This document shows, piece by piece, positions 24,905 to 34,455 of a DNA stretch of 64,000 nt. How positions within the stretch are numbered: the stretch's first letter is position 1; each line of letters starts with the position of its first letter. The notes beneath the pieces were generated by a model. The model did no database searches, had not been told where the DNA came from, and saw only the letters and a program-made list of their open reading frames with translations. Source of the stretch: Paludibacter sp. (GTDB lineage Bacteria; Bacteroidota; Bacteroidia; Bacteroidales; Paludibacteraceae); contig NZ_WASO01000014.1 of NCBI RefSeq assembly GCF_009712605.1, forward strand, positions 124,001 through 188,000, read 5' to 3'. The position numbers and the translations under genes are program-made.

Positions 24905-26143
24905 ATGAATGTCGAAATAATTACGATTGGAGATGAATTGCTTTTGGGTCAGGTTGTCGATACTAATTCGGCATGGATGGGGGCGGAGCTCGCAAAAGAA
25001 GGATTTAGGGTAAGGGGTATTACATCTATTGGTGATGACGCCGATGAAATTAAAGACACAATCGGAAGATTGTTGGAGAAAACGGACATTGTCTTGGTAA
25101 CAGGCGGATTAGGTCCCACCAAAGATGATATTACCTTGCGAACATTGTGTGAGTTCTTTGAAACGAAAATGGTGTTTAGCGAAAGAATTTATAAAAATAT
25201 TGAAGCCTTCCTAGCCGGACGCCCCGGAGCAATGAATGAGCTGAACCGAATGCAGGCAATGGTTCCTGAAAAGGCAACCGTGATTTCCAACACTGTCGGC
25301 ACAGCACCCATCACGTGGTTTGAACGGGACGGTAAAATACTGGTTTCGATGCCGGGTGTGCCGGTGGAAATGAAAACGGTGATGAATAACGAGATTATTC
25401 CACGCTTGAAACAATATTTCAGGGTACCTTCAATACAACATCGCCATATAATTGTGGGTGGTTATTCTGAGTCAGCGCTGGCTATTAAACTTGAGGAGTG
25501 GGAAAATAACCTGCCTGATTTTGTCAAACTCGCGTATTTGCCTCAAATAGGATTGATGCGTCTCCGGCTGACAGCTTCAATGAATGATCCGCAGGAATTG
25601 TCGCGTGTGCTGGATGCGCAAATAGAGAAAGTAAAACCTATTCTGGGTGATGCAATTCTTGCACTTGAAGATATTACTCCGGAGGTGGTTGTGGGAAACT
25701 TGTTGCGACAGAAGAAAATGACCATGGCTACTGCTGAAAGTTGTACCGGTGGAAATATAGCGCACTTAATCACTTCGGTTTCGGGTAGCTCCGATTATTA
25801 TAAAGGTAGCGTTGTTGCTTATGCAAATGAAATAAAACATAACATTCTGGGCGTGTCTGAGTCGGATTTGAATACCTACGGAGCTGTGAGCCAACAGGTG
25901 GTAGAACAGATGGTGCGTGGCGTACAATCGAGATTCAAGACGGATGTTGCAGTGGCTACTTCTGGAGTTGCCGGCCCGAACGGAGGAACTCCGGAAAAAC
26001 CCGTTGGAATGGTTTGGATTGCTGTAGCTGTTCGTGATAAGGTAGTGAGCGAGTGTTTTCAGTTTGGAAAACTCAGAGACAGAAATATTACCCGCGCCAC
26101 CATAGAAGCTTTGGTTTTGCTGAAAAAAGAGCTTGAGAAATAA
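24905..26143 (+). CDS. cinA: CinA-family nicotinamide-nucleotide amidohydrolase
   Basis: The 412-residue protein has the N-terminal molybdopterin-binding-like domain (IITIGDELLLGQVVDTNSAW; LVTGGLGPTKDD) and the C-terminal NMN deamidase domain (from about residue 255, TAESCTGGNIAHLITSVSGS, and ATSGVAGPNGGTPEKPVG). It recycles NMN to nicotinic acid mononucleotide. The active-site Ser in AESCTGG is present. It starts 12 bases after the HsdR_N gene and ends nine bases from the convergent flavodoxin gene, with no clear terminator between. Confidence 0.92.
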   Translation: MNVEIITIGDELLLGQVVDTNSAWMGAELAKEGFRVRGITSIGDDADEIKDTIGRLLEKTDIVLVTGGLGPTKDDITLRTLCEFFETKMVFSERIYKNIEAFLAGRPGAMNELNRMQAMVPEKATVISNTVGTAPITWFERDGKILVSMPGVPVEMKTVMNNEIIPRLKQYFRVPSIQHRHIIVGGYSESALAIKLEEWENNLPDFVKLAYLPQIGLMRLRLTASMNDPQELSRVLDAQIEKVKPILGDAILALEDITPEVVVGNLLRQKKMTMATAESCTGGNIAHLITSVSGSSDYYKGSVVAYANEIKHNILGVSESDLNTYGAVSQQVVEQMVRGVQSRFKTDVAVATSGVAGPNGGTPEKPVGMVWIAVAVRDKVVSECFQFGKLRDRNITRATIEALVLLKKELEK

Positions 26144-26152
26144 AAAGGACAA

Positions 26153-26668
26153 TTAATGAGGCGTATTTAATTGTGCTGCAATATTTTTTGCCCATTCTTC
26201 AATTACATCCCATTCTCTGAAATCTCCGACCGGAGCCTTAATTTTGCTGATAATGAAGCGTTCAACAACGTTCATTTTGTCGAGGCTAAGCTGACCGTGA
26301 AACAAAGCTATATCGTGCGGCTTAATTGCCGACATCACCAATTGAAGGGTGGGGGGGTACTTCCATCCTTTCATTATTTCTACAGGATTTCCTTTGCCTG
26401 TCGGACCACTCGAAAATAGCCAGACATCCTTGTCCGCGAGTTCGTGTTTGTTTTTTCGCAGGAATTTTATTGCGGGGCGGTGCCATTGACCGAAATAGAC
26501 CGCACAGCCCATCACTATCGCCTGATATGGTTCCAGTGAGGCGGTGTCGTATACGGGAAGCACATCAACCAATAAACCACTTTGGCTAAGAATTAATCCG
26601 ATTCTTTCTGCAATTTCTTCAGTAGCCCCGTATTTAGAGGCATAAGCAACTAAAACTTTTTTTTGCAT
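26153..26668 (-). CDS. Flavodoxin domain protein (HemG-like)
   Basis: A 171-residue flavodoxin-fold protein with the FMN phosphate loop ASKYGATEEIAE near the N-terminus and the second loop SSGPTGKGNP. The overall pattern (VMGCAVYFGQWHRPAIKFL) resembles menaquinone-dependent protoporphyrinogen oxidase HemG and flavodoxin domains used in heme synthesis, but the activity is not certain. It is cytoplasmic. It lies 79 bases downstream of the rsmF-like gene on the same strand. Confidence 0.75.
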   Translation of the reverse strand: MQKKVLVAYASKYGATEEIAERIGLILSQSGLLVDVLPVYDTASLEPYQAIVMGCAVYFGQWHRPAIKFLRKNKHELADKDVWLFSSGPTGKGNPVEIMKGWKYPPTLQLVMSAIKPHDIALFHGQLSLDKMNVVERFIISKIKAPVGDFREWDVIEEWAKNIAAQLNTPH

Positions 26669-26747
26669 GACGGTTCAGGTAACAAGGAACTGTGTTAGTG
26701 TATTTGTTGGTCGAGACAAATATACATAAAATATATCGCAAAATATG

Positions 26748-28127
26748 TTACAAGTTGTTTTCTGTGAGAGGGCTTTTGTGTGGAGTGTTCAGGTCGATGT
26801 TCATACGGATGCGCCATTCGGAAGGGTAAAGATTGTTGGCTCTGTTACCCAGGTTTTTAACCCATCCTAATGGTGTATTGTTGTAGGCAATTACAACATA
26901 TCCCTTTGGAGAATCAGGGAGCATGATTGCTTCCCTCCTGAGGTAAGATATGGCCGTTTGCCAATCTACGTTGGCGACCGCAAGGTTGTTTCTGGCCAAA
27001 ACTTTCGAAAGAGCCAATGCCGTGTGAGGAATGAAATCAGCTCCTTTTTGTTCGCCCATTTGTATTCCGGCAAACAAAGGATTCAGATGGGTATTTATTG
27101 CAGTGACAATCTCTTCAAATTGTTTTTGGTACGCAAATATTCCGTTTTTACCCAGTCGGAATATCCAGTTGTCTCCGCTAAGATAAGAAACGAAAGCATC
27201 ACGTTTCAATAAAGATTGCCTGTTTTTAGCGTCGTTGTTTTTGCTTTTTCTGAAAGAGGTTGCAGAGGAAGATGTTTTCTGCAAAACAGCAATGAAAAAT
27301 CCTTCGCTTTGTGTCTTATGCGGATAAAAATGATAGCCGGATTCACTTTGGGTAATGCCCCATGCTTCATCCACGTTGACCGGAAGAACTTTTGCCCCAA
27401 GGGTTTCTACAATCCAGTCGATATTATTTTCATCTTCGCTTCTGTTGTAAGTGCAGGTGCTGTAAACCAAAATACCGTCTTCTTTCAGGGATGGCCATAC
27501 ATCGTTGATGATGGATTGCTGTCGTGTGGCGCAAAGCTCTACATTGGCAGGTGACCACTCGTTGATCGAAGCCGGATCTTTGCGAAACATGCCTTCTCCC
27601 GAACAGGGAACATCGGTAACAATGACGTCGAAGAGCGATTGAAGTTTACTAAAATCAGCTGCAGAATTGTTTGTGACTGCTACATTGGGGTTGCCCCATT
27701 TTTGCATGTTTTCGGCCAGAATATTTGCTCGTTGACGTACAGTTTCGTTCGAGATCAGGAAACTTCCTTCTGGCAACAGATTAGATAAGTGAGTTGATTT
27801 GCCTCCGGGTGCGGCACAGAGGTCAAGCGCATGAACCGGTTGGTGAACGTGTTGTTTGATAGCCTGTTCCAAAAACATCGACCCGGCTTCCTGAACATAA
27901 TAAGTTCCGGCGTGAAGCAAGGGATCGGCGGTAAAGAGCGGGCGTTCGGGCAGGTAATAACCGGTTGAACACCAGGAAACTTTCTCGTAGGAGAGTTTCT
28001 GGTTTATCTTATCGTTCAGGCGAATGCTTACAGGCGCGTCACTTTGCAAGGCCTCTTCAAATGCTTCCCACTCTGTACCTAAAAGATCTTTGGTTTGTTC
28101 TATAAATGGCAGTGGAAATGTAAGCAT
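26748..28127 (-). CDS. rsmF: rRNA cytosine-C5 methyltransferase, RsmF/NOL1 type
   Basis: The 459-residue enzyme contains the NOL1/NOP2/Sun core: LDLCAAPGGKSTHL (SAM loop), TDVPCSGEGMFRKDP (motif IV Cys) and YSTCTYNRSEDENN (motif VI catalytic Cys). A C-terminal PUA-like extension (about 300-459) is as in RsmF, which modifies 16S rRNA. The open frame begins at 28139 through a TTG; the ATG at 28127 starts the family sequence MLTFPLPFIEQTKDLLG. It lies 38 bases downstream of udk, so the two are probably one transcript. Confidence 0.85.
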   Translation of the reverse strand: MLTFPLPFIEQTKDLLGTEWEAFEEALQSDAPVSIRLNDKINQKLSYEKVSWCSTGYYLPERPLFTADPLLHAGTYYVQEAGSMFLEQAIKQHVHQPVHALDLCAAPGGKSTHLSNLLPEGSFLISNETVRQRANILAENMQKWGNPNVAVTNNSAADFSKLQSLFDVIVTDVPCSGEGMFRKDPASINEWSPANVELCATRQQSIINDVWPSLKEDGILVYSTCTYNRSEDENNIDWIVETLGAKVLPVNVDEAWGITQSESGYHFYPHKTQSEGFFIAVLQKTSSSATSFRKSKNNDAKNRQSLLKRDAFVSYLSGDNWIFRLGKNGIFAYQKQFEEIVTAINTHLNPLFAGIQMGEQKGADFIPHTALALSKVLARNNLAVANVDWQTAISYLRREAIMLPDSPKGYVVIAYNNTPLGWVKNLGNRANNLYPSEWRIRMNIDLNTPHKSPLTENNL

Positions 28128-28165
28128 CGCAGAATACAAAGGTTATGTTTGAAATGAAAATGAAA

Positions 28166-28789
28166 TTATTTTTTTACCTCAACACCAAGGTTTTGTTCGA
28201 TATACATTGTGAGAATATCGATGGCGATTTCGTTGTCGCCTCCCTGCGGAACAATGAGGTCTGCAAATCGTTTGGTCGGTTCGATAAATTGCAGATGCAT
28301 TGGTTTTACGGTGGTTTGATAACGTTCCATCACTGTTGTGGCAGAACGTCCGCGTTCCAGAATATCGCGGTTGATGACACGAATGAGGCGATCGTCGGGA
28401 TCAGTATCCACAAATACTTTCAGATCCATCAGGTCACGCAATTCAGGATGAGTGAGCACCAGAATGCCTTCAATGATTACAACGTCGCGGGGAGAAATGG
28501 AGACGGTTTCTTCCGCTCTTGTACACGTAAGATATGAGTAAATAGGCTGTTCTATGGAATTGCCTTTTTTGAGTTCTTTTACATGATCAACAAGCAAATC
28601 GAACTCAATGGAATTCGGATGGTCGAAGTTAATGTCAAAACGTTCTTCGAGAGGGATATGTGAACTGTCTCTATAATATGAGTCCTGAGGTAAAACAACC
28701 ACCTCATCGGCCGGAAGACGGTCGATAATTTTACGAACTACTGTGGTTTTTCCGGAGCCTGTACCCCCTGCTATGCCGATTACTAACAT
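28166..28789 (-). CDS. udk: Uridine kinase
   Basis: The 207-residue P-loop kinase phosphorylates uridine and cytidine in pyrimidine salvage. Walker A is GIAGGTGSGKTT at the N-terminus; FDINFDHPNSIEFDLL, YSYLTCTRAEETVSI, VIIEGILVL and DRLIRVINRDILERGRS are family signatures. Length matches Udk. A good promoter lies upstream (28826-28855). Confidence 0.93.
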   Translation of the reverse strand: MLVIGIAGGTGSGKTTVVRKIIDRLPADEVVVLPQDSYYRDSSHIPLEERFDINFDHPNSIEFDLLVDHVKELKKGNSIEQPIYSYLTCTRAEETVSISPRDVVIIEGILVLTHPELRDLMDLKVFVDTDPDDRLIRVINRDILERGRSATTVMERYQTTVKPMHLQFIEPTKRFADLIVPQGGDNEIAIDILTMYIEQNLGVEVKK

Positions 28790-28825
28790 CTTATGCTTGA
28801 TTTTTCTGTTTATGATTTGCGGCTA

Positions 28826-28855
28826 CAAAAGTAGAACTTTTCAAAGACAATGGCA
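28826..28855 (-). promoter_or_regulatory. Promoter of udk
   Basis: On the minus strand TACTTTTG (28833-28826) is preceded by a TTG about 20 bp upstream; the ATG follows 36 bases later. Confidence 0.6.
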
Positions 28856-28890
28856 ACCTGTTCGTTTTGCCCTTCCTGCATACTTTTGTT

Positions 28891-30033
28891 CTATTCTTCG
28901 CTTTTAATCACATATACCTGTCCGGCTTCGTATCGCGTAACTTTAATCGCAGTGCCTTGTTCTATAAAACCATGTTCGGAAACAGCGTCATAAAAATTGC
29001 TTTCAACCATGACTTTACCTGAAGGGCGCAAAACAGTTGCTGCAATGCCAATTTTGCCGACTATTTGCTGGGGTTCGGTGGGAACACCCACAAATCCCTG
29101 AGCGATTTCCTGCTCTGCTTCGAGTGCTACTCTTCTGAAAATACCTTTTTGGCCAATTTTGTTGGAGAGATAAATGGAGAGGCCGAATGCGACAGCAATG
29201 CTGATAAGAACCGTAAACAGTGCGATGGCGATTTCTCCACCGGGCACTCTGCTGAAATCGAGGTTGATGTTGTCTATCATACTTAAAGTTAATCCGCAAA
29301 TTATTAATATGATGCCCGAAATGCCTGCAATGCCGAATCCGGAGGGTTTGTAAACTTTCAAATCATAATCTTTGATCCCCATTTGTTTGGAGATAATGTC
29401 ATCGACCGATTCGGCTTTCCCCTCGCAATAACGGTTTTTAATGGCTTCGTTGGTGGTGAAAGTCAGTGTTCGTCCTGAATCGACCACATTGGGAATAATA
29501 ATCCGGTTGTCGACCATGGCCTCTGCAATGTGCGGGTCGCGTTTCCATCGGATAATAGTATCCTTTCCGGTTATAATCGTATCTTTTCCGTGAGCTTCGG
29601 CGGTAGAGCGTATGGTGGCGCGCATGTACGACTGGTATTTATCGGGTAATTGTCCTCCGGTTTGGTCCACAACAGTTGCCGCACCGAAACTTGCGCCTGT
29701 CCGCATGTATATTTTGTCGCAGGCTATGGCAATTAATGCACCGGCAGAAGCTGCGTTGTTGTCTATAAATGCAATGACGGGAATTTTGCTGTTTAGTATA
29801 CGCGTACGCATTGAATCGGCGTAAACTACTTCGCCACCGTAAGTATTGAGGCGTATTACAATTACTTTGGCTCCTGATTTATTGGCTTCCGCAAATCCTT
29901 TCTTCAGATAAAGCCAGGTGGTGGCGCCGATGTCTTTTCGGATATCAATCTGATAGATTAACGGTTTGGTCTCTCCTTTTGCTAAAAGCAATGTGTAGCA
30001 AAAGGTTAACAATATCATCATGACTTTACGCAT
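28891..30033 (-). CDS. NfeD-family membrane serine protease
   Basis: The 380-residue protein has a signal peptide, a ClpP-like serine protease domain with NTYGGEV, Ser in NNAASAGALIAIAC (about 95) and Lys in PDKYQSYMRA (about 135) as the Ser-Lys pair, then transmembrane helices (about 225-290) and a C-terminal beta-barrel NfeD domain (GKIGIAATVLRPSGKVMVES). Such proteases process stomatin/slipin partners. The slipin gene here is 23 kb away (52331), not adjacent as in many genomes. No consensus promoter was identified. Confidence 0.85.
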   Translation of the reverse strand: MRKVMMILLTFCYTLLLAKGETKPLIYQIDIRKDIGATTWLYLKKGFAEANKSGAKVIVIRLNTYGGEVVYADSMRTRILNSKIPVIAFIDNNAASAGALIAIACDKIYMRTGASFGAATVVDQTGGQLPDKYQSYMRATIRSTAEAHGKDTIITGKDTIIRWKRDPHIAEAMVDNRIIIPNVVDSGRTLTFTTNEAIKNRYCEGKAESVDDIISKQMGIKDYDLKVYKPSGFGIAGISGIILIICGLTLSMIDNINLDFSRVPGGEIAIALFTVLISIAVAFGLSIYLSNKIGQKGIFRRVALEAEQEIAQGFVGVPTEPQQIVGKIGIAATVLRPSGKVMVESNFYDAVSEHGFIEQGTAIKVTRYEAGQVYVIKSEE

Positions 30034-30169
30034 GCAGTAATGTTTTTGAGTAATTGATTGAGCAATAATGGTATTTCTGATTTGATGAGAAATGTATACA
30101 AAAATACGTTATTTCTGCTATTTTCCTGTGGATCGCCTAAAAATCACCTCTAATAGCAATAAAAATGTG

Positions 30170-30177
30170 TACCTTTG
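30170..30177 (+). promoter_or_regulatory. -7 box (TACCTTTG) of the DUF4290 gene
   Basis: TACCTTTG lies 47 bases before the ATG at 30225 and sets the start there rather than at 30165. Confidence 0.55.
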
Positions 30178-30224
30178 CAAAAACTTTATCAATAAAGCCT
30201 CTGTGCCGGAGGGGAATCTGTGAT

Positions 30225-30821
30225 ATGGAATACGCTAAAAGACAAACATTGATACTACCAGAATACGGTCGCAACATTCAGCGAATGGTGCAACACGCCG
30301 TCAACATTGAAGACCCCAAGGAGAGAGCGCGCTGTGCTCAGACTATTATTTCGATAATGGGAAATTTGTTTCCTTATTTACGGGACATCAACAACTTTAA
30401 GCATAAATTGTGGGATCACCTTGCAATAATGTCTGATTTTAAGTTGGATATTGACTATCCTTGTGAAGTGCTGAAAAAGGAAAACCTTTACACGCATCCC
30501 GATAAAATTCCGTTTACCAGTAAAACGATGCGTTATCCCCATTACGGTCGCGTTTTACAACAGATGATCGAGAAGGCGGTCGATTATCCGGAAGGTGAAC
30601 AAAAAGATCAGCTTCTATTATTGATTGCCAACCATATGAAAAAATGCTACCTGACGTGGAACAAAGAGGTGGTGGAAGACCGGAAAATATTTGATGACCT
30701 TAGGGAACTGTCGAGGGGACGGCTCAATATTAATCCGGATTTTCTTAAGTTGATGGAGTCCAAGGAAATTCTCAACAAAAAGAATAAGCCCAACAATCAA
30801 AACAAAAAAGCGACCAAATAG
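30225..30821 (+). CDS. DUF4290 domain-containing protein
   Basis: A 198-residue cytoplasmic helical protein. RQTLILPEYGRNIQRMVQHA, NLFPYLRDINNFKHKLWDHL and YGRVLQQMIEKAV are hallmarks of DUF4290, restricted to Bacteroidota and of unknown function. The C-terminus is a Lys/Asn-rich tail. The ATG at 30225 follows the -7 box at 30170. The stop codon TAG (30819-30821) runs into the loop and first base of the right arm of its own terminator, so translation and termination signals overlap. Confidence 0.85.
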   Translation: MEYAKRQTLILPEYGRNIQRMVQHAVNIEDPKERARCAQTIISIMGNLFPYLRDINNFKHKLWDHLAIMSDFKLDIDYPCEVLKKENLYTHPDKIPFTSKTMRYPHYGRVLQQMIEKAVDYPEGEQKDQLLLLIANHMKKCYLTWNKEVVEDRKIFDDLRELSRGRLNINPDFLKLMESKEILNKKNKPNNQNKKATK

Positions 30822-30834
30822 GTCGCTTTTTTGT
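30802..30834 (+). terminator. Terminator containing the DUF4290 stop codon
   Basis: ACAAAAAAGCGACC (30802-30815) pairs perfectly with GGTCGCTTTTTTGT (30821-30834) around a 5-base loop AAATA. Confidence 0.85.
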
Positions 30835-30970
30835 TTTAATACAAGGAGTCTGAGACTGAAAATGAATCTTGAAATGAGGCCGGAGAACCAAACATTGTGA
30901 TTCTGCTTGTGTAGAGGGAATGCCTTCTTGGGATAATAGGCAGATATTTCAGCTTAATGTTATCATTCTT

Positions 30971-31389
30971 TGCCTGCGGCAGGCCTTACTTTTTGACGCA
31001 AAAAGTAAGCAAAAACAGTGACGGAAAGAACTCGTTCGTTCGGCCATGAAACATTTACTTTTTAACAAACTTCTGTAGTTGGCCTACTCACTCAAACAGC
31101 TTTCCGTCGGTTTGGTATTTTTGTTTATCCTTCGGATCTGGTTTTATTACTGATTTTAAAAACAATTCTGTTCTATTCTTATGTATCTTGCTCGTGCAGA
31201 TTGGGGTGGCATTGTCCGGTGAGCCAAAAAACAAGTGAAGCGACGCAAAAATCGTCCTTGTTTGAAGTTATTGACGTTAGGAGATAACAAGTTTGGACGA
31301 TTTTCGTCGATGAACGCCAGTTTTTGGAGCGAAGTGGGCATAGCCTTGAATTTTTTGTTTACTTTTTGTTTCAAGACAAAAAGTAAAAG
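30971..31389 (+). repeat. Interspersed hairpin repeat, copy B (complete)
   Basis: It begins with GCCTG-CGG-CAGGC (30972-30984), then a perfect 10-bp hairpin (30985-31009). Inside are paired arms GACGGAAAG (31020-31028) with CTTTCCGTC (31100-31108), GGCCA (31042) with TGGCC (31080), and a small hairpin ATCC-TTC-GGAT (31127-31137). The right half matches copy A and ends in an 11-bp hairpin (31358-31387). It fills most of the 30822-31504 gap. A minus-strand frame (31156-31374) resembles that of copy A but is probably not a gene. Confidence 0.8.
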
Positions 31390-31504
31390 AAGATATGGAA
31401 CTTAGCTCTTATGTAAAAAAACAATGTAATAAATATACTGTCAGTGTTTTATGCATGAGATTGCTCGCTGATAAGTTATTTTAAGCTTGAGAAAGTTGAA
31501 CAAC

Positions 31505-32599
31505 TTAATCAATATAATCTCTGTTATACTGAATTTCTTTCAGGGTAAATTTTCCGTAAACGAATTTTCCATCGGGATAATGCCACACCGCGTCGCCTTT
31601 CGAAATAAGATTGTACCCATTGATGTTTTTGTATTCAGTTACCGGGGTGGAGAATGGAAACTCTTTCATATAAGCTATTGCAGTGCGGTCATTGGATGTG
31701 AAATTTACCAACTGTCCTTCTGTATTGAAATAGAGTATGGCGGAAATGGAGATGTTCTCGTTGGTGAATATGGCTTTTGTCATGGAGTCGTTGATTGGCT
31801 GCCATTCAATTCTTGTGTCAATCAATGAGGCCGGAGCCAGAAGGCACATGTCGTTAAAGAGTGTAACGGTTTCGGTTTGGTCCATTACCGGACCGGATTT
31901 TCGGATAACAGGAAAGAGGCCGAATAGCCTTATATCCATGCGGGCTTTCGCGTTGGCATATTTGTGATAGCCGGGAACTTCGATGCCAAACATTTTTCCT
32001 TTCATAAAGAATAAGCGCGCCGGATTGGCCAAAAAGTTGTATTGTTCAGCTACGAACGGAAAGAAATCTTTGCCTTTATCGCGCATTTCTCCTTCAAAGA
32101 CGACTCTGAAATTTTTGATTTTAGGCTTATTTACAACGCCGACATATCTGAGGTATCGTTTCACTGGTTCGGGAAGATGATGCATGTCTTTTTCTGTGAG
32201 GAGATCACTTGTTGGAGGGAAGTTGTTCTTTAAGTTTTTGCGTACGTCATGCCTGAATATTGCTTCAAAGCAGGCACTTCCTCCCGCGAGAACGGAAACA
32301 AACAGGATGATTGCATTGGCAATTGTTCCGAAACGGGCATCCTGCCAAATGGAAGCAATCAGCATCTGGGAACTGGTTACCGCAATGACAGCAACTATCC
32401 ACCAACTTTTTTTCTTTGCCATGAATAACCATGAGGCCGCAAGAAAAAGTAGTCCGCTGATTAGCCAGGCATACCCGGCAGACGTTGAAATATAAACGGG
32501 CTGGTTGACGAAAGCATAACCGAATGCTTTGGCAAAGCCCATGGAGTGTATGAGACCATGAATAAAAAGCAGTAGAGCGAAAAGAATTCTAAGTATCAT
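31505..32599 (-). CDS. Membrane protein with DUF6544-like domain
   Basis: The 364-residue protein has about four N-terminal transmembrane helices (residues 1-110, RILFALLLFIHGLIHSMGFA then GYAWLISGLLFLAASWLF) and a soluble C-terminal domain of about 240 residues containing LPEPVKRYLRYVGV, NFRVVFEGEMRDKGKDFFP and FTSNDRTAIAYM, which I associate with DUF6544. Function is unknown. The frame opens at a TTG at 32653; the ATG at 32599 begins at the membrane segment and is preferred. Confidence 0.72.
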   Translation of the reverse strand: MILRILFALLLFIHGLIHSMGFAKAFGYAFVNQPVYISTSAGYAWLISGLLFLAASWLFMAKKKSWWIVAVIAVTSSQMLIASIWQDARFGTIANAIILFVSVLAGGSACFEAIFRHDVRKNLKNNFPPTSDLLTEKDMHHLPEPVKRYLRYVGVVNKPKIKNFRVVFEGEMRDKGKDFFPFVAEQYNFLANPARLFFMKGKMFGIEVPGYHKYANAKARMDIRLFGLFPVIRKSGPVMDQTETVTLFNDMCLLAPASLIDTRIEWQPINDSMTKAIFTNENISISAILYFNTEGQLVNFTSNDRTAIAYMKEFPFSTPVTEYKNINGYNLISKGDAVWHYPDGKFVYGKFTLKEIQYNRDYID

Positions 32600-32688
32600 A
32601 ATCTTAGTGGTTAAGCGATGAATGATAAGAAAATTGCATCGTTTGACAAACAAAAATACAAAATCAACTCGGAAATTCCTCCAGTAAA

Positions 32689-33465
32689 CTATAGAGACTC
32701 TAAAAACGTTTTAATGTCATCGACGTATTGTTGAGGATGTTCGTCGTGAATCACATGACCGCACCCGGGATATTCTATAAAATGTACGTTGGGTTTGCCT
32801 TCGCACATTGCTGTGGCATTGTCTGACTGGAAAGCCCAGCTTTTCTCGCCATGCATTAAAAGAGTAGGGCAGGTAACTTTATCCCAATCATGGGTGTGAT
32901 TGCCGTTGAGTTGTTGCTGTGAACGTACAATATCCTCGTAATCGAATCGAAAACCCCATCCGTCTTCAAATTCGGTGATACTTTCCATAAAATAAGTATT
33001 GTCGCCCATTTTGTTCTTGCGGAAATGGAGTTTTAACGACCTGATGGAGTCGAAGCGGCGCGGCCATAGTAAAAACGAACGCATGTCGCCATTTACAATG
33101 GTACCAATGTCTTCAATGATCAAAGCTTTGACGTATTGCGGGTAACGGGAAGCAAACTGATACGCGTTGACCCCTCCCAGAGAATGCCCTACTATGATTA
33201 TATCTTTCAAATGGAGAGCCTCAGCGATGGCACGCACATCGTCTATGTAGGCCTCGCGGGAATAGTCGTCGCTGTGATCGCTCCAGCCGTGACCTCTCTG
33301 GTCGATCAGGATTGTGCGATACCCGTCCAGTTCTTTTGCTATATGCTTAAAAGTGCTTGCGCAACTAAAATGCCCATGAAGAAAAAGGATTGGTGTGGCA
33401 TCTTTCCCGTTGTCGTAATAGGCAAGACGGGTGTTTTTGTTTTGAGTGTAGTGACGTGCCTGCAT
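32689..33465 (-). CDS. Alpha/beta hydrolase
   Basis: A 258-residue alpha/beta hydrolase without signal peptide. HGHFSCAST near residue 30 forms the oxyanion region, IDQRGHGWSD is the usual second-strand motif, the nucleophile elbow is GHSLGG (about 92-97) and the His is in GCGHVIHDEHP near the end. It could be an esterase, lipase or haloperoxidase-like enzyme; the substrate is not identifiable. It is upstream, on the same strand, of the DUF6544-like gene by 89 bases. Confidence 0.82.
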   Translation of the reverse strand: MQARHYTQNKNTRLAYYDNGKDATPILFLHGHFSCASTFKHIAKELDGYRTILIDQRGHGWSDHSDDYSREAYIDDVRAIAEALHLKDIIIVGHSLGGVNAYQFASRYPQYVKALIIEDIGTIVNGDMRSFLLWPRRFDSIRSLKLHFRKNKMGDNTYFMESITEFEDGWGFRFDYEDIVRSQQQLNGNHTHDWDKVTCPTLLMHGEKSWAFQSDNATAMCEGKPNVHFIEYPGCGHVIHDEHPQQYVDDIKTFLESL

Positions 33466-33508
33466 GGTAACATTGAGGTTAAATAGTTAAAGAACAATAT
33501 AAAACAAC

Positions 33509-33539
33509 AAATCCCTGCAAAAATAATTTACAGGGATTT
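33509..33539 (-). terminator. Terminator of the tRNA transcript
   Basis: AAATCCCTG (33509-33517) pairs with CAGGGATTT (33531-33539); on the minus strand it follows tRNA-Gln and leads into TTGTTGTTTT. Confidence 0.7.
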
Positions 33540-33546
33540 TTCAGTG

Positions 33547-33617
33547 TTGTTCTGCTAGGACTCGAACCCAGACGAGCAGAACCAGAATCTGCTGTGCTAC
33601 CATTACACCACAGAACA
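33547..33617 (-). tRNA. tRNA-Gln (anticodon CTG)
   Basis: On the minus strand a full cloverleaf is seen: acceptor TGTTCTG with CAGAACA, a D arm with TGGTGTAATGGTAGCA, anticodon stem GCAGA/TCTGC around the loop TTCTGGT (CTG), and a T arm with GGTTCGAGTCC. CCA is not encoded. It lies 116 bases downstream of tRNA-Ser on the same strand. Confidence 0.93.
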
Positions 33618-33733
33618 ATTTGATGATGCAAAGTTATTAGTTTGTCTTGAGAAATACAAGAAAAAACTGAGCTTTTTCGACTATTTCTGAACTTTTCAAA
33701 GAAATTTACCGGTTTTCTGGTAACCATAAAAAG

Positions 33734-33821
33734 CGGAGAGGACGAGATTCGAACTCGTGAAACCCTTTAGGGGTTTACACGCTTTCCAGGCGTGCCTCTT
33801 CAACCACTCGAGCACCTCTCC
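33734..33821 (-). tRNA. tRNA-Ser (anticodon GGA)
   Basis: An 88-base class II tRNA: acceptor GGAGAGG with CCTCTCC, anticodon stem CACGC/GCGTG around the loop CTGGAAA (GGA), a long variable arm (AACCCCTAAAGGGTT) and the T arm GAGTTCGAATCTC. Discriminator base G as expected for Ser. Confidence 0.94.
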
Positions 33822-34058
33822 TTTGGCTGAAAGCGGATGCAAAAGTAGGGATTTATTCTGATTGCACCAATAGCCAGTTGAAGAAAAATAATGTCGGCGT
33901 TGAATCATTCTGTTGAAATCTATTGTGACTTACAACAGTTGTCGTTAAATGGTTTTTCAATGATTTTATTCTGCTTAAATCAAATTATTTTGAGTAAGTT
34001 TACGAGGTAGATAGTAAACAGCTATTTGCTTGATTATTAAATAAAACAGATTCAAAAA

Positions 34059-34406
34059 ATGCAACTCACGGCTAAATTAGTAGAATTACTGCCATTACAA
34101 ACCGGTACAAGCTCAAAAGGTGAATGGAGAAAACAAAACATTGTTGTAGAGACTGAAGAACAGTATCCTAAAAAGATATGTATCTCTGTCTGGGGTGATA
34201 AGATTGACGCTAAACTACAACCCGGTAATAAACTGAAGATTGATTTCGATATTGAAAGTCGTGAGTACAATCAAAGATGGTATACTGACGTGAAAGCATG
34301 GAAAATAGAACTGGCTAATGCGAGTGCTCCGGGCGAATCTGCGCCGCCAATTGATCCTTCTTTCGATCCGGGTCCGGCTGAAATGCCCGGTGATATGCCA
34401 TTCTAA
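34059..34406 (+). CDS. DUF3127 domain-containing protein (OB-fold)
   Basis: The 115-residue protein begins with a DUF3127 domain: LLPLQTGTSSKGEWRKQNIVV, then ICISVWGDKI and FDIESREYNQRWYTDVKAWK. The pattern is that of a small OB fold related to single-strand-binding proteins, with a Pro/Gly-rich acidic tail ending DMPF, similar to the tail by which SSB recruits partners. A single-stranded nucleic acid role is inferred. It is a single gene followed by a strong terminator. Confidence 0.87.
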   Translation: MQLTAKLVELLPLQTGTSSKGEWRKQNIVVETEEQYPKKICISVWGDKIDAKLQPGNKLKIDFDIESREYNQRWYTDVKAWKIELANASAPGESAPPIDPSFDPGPAEMPGDMPF

Positions 34407-34455
34407 ATAAATAGCTTCGAAAATAACAGGTAGTCATCTACCGAAATGAAATTAA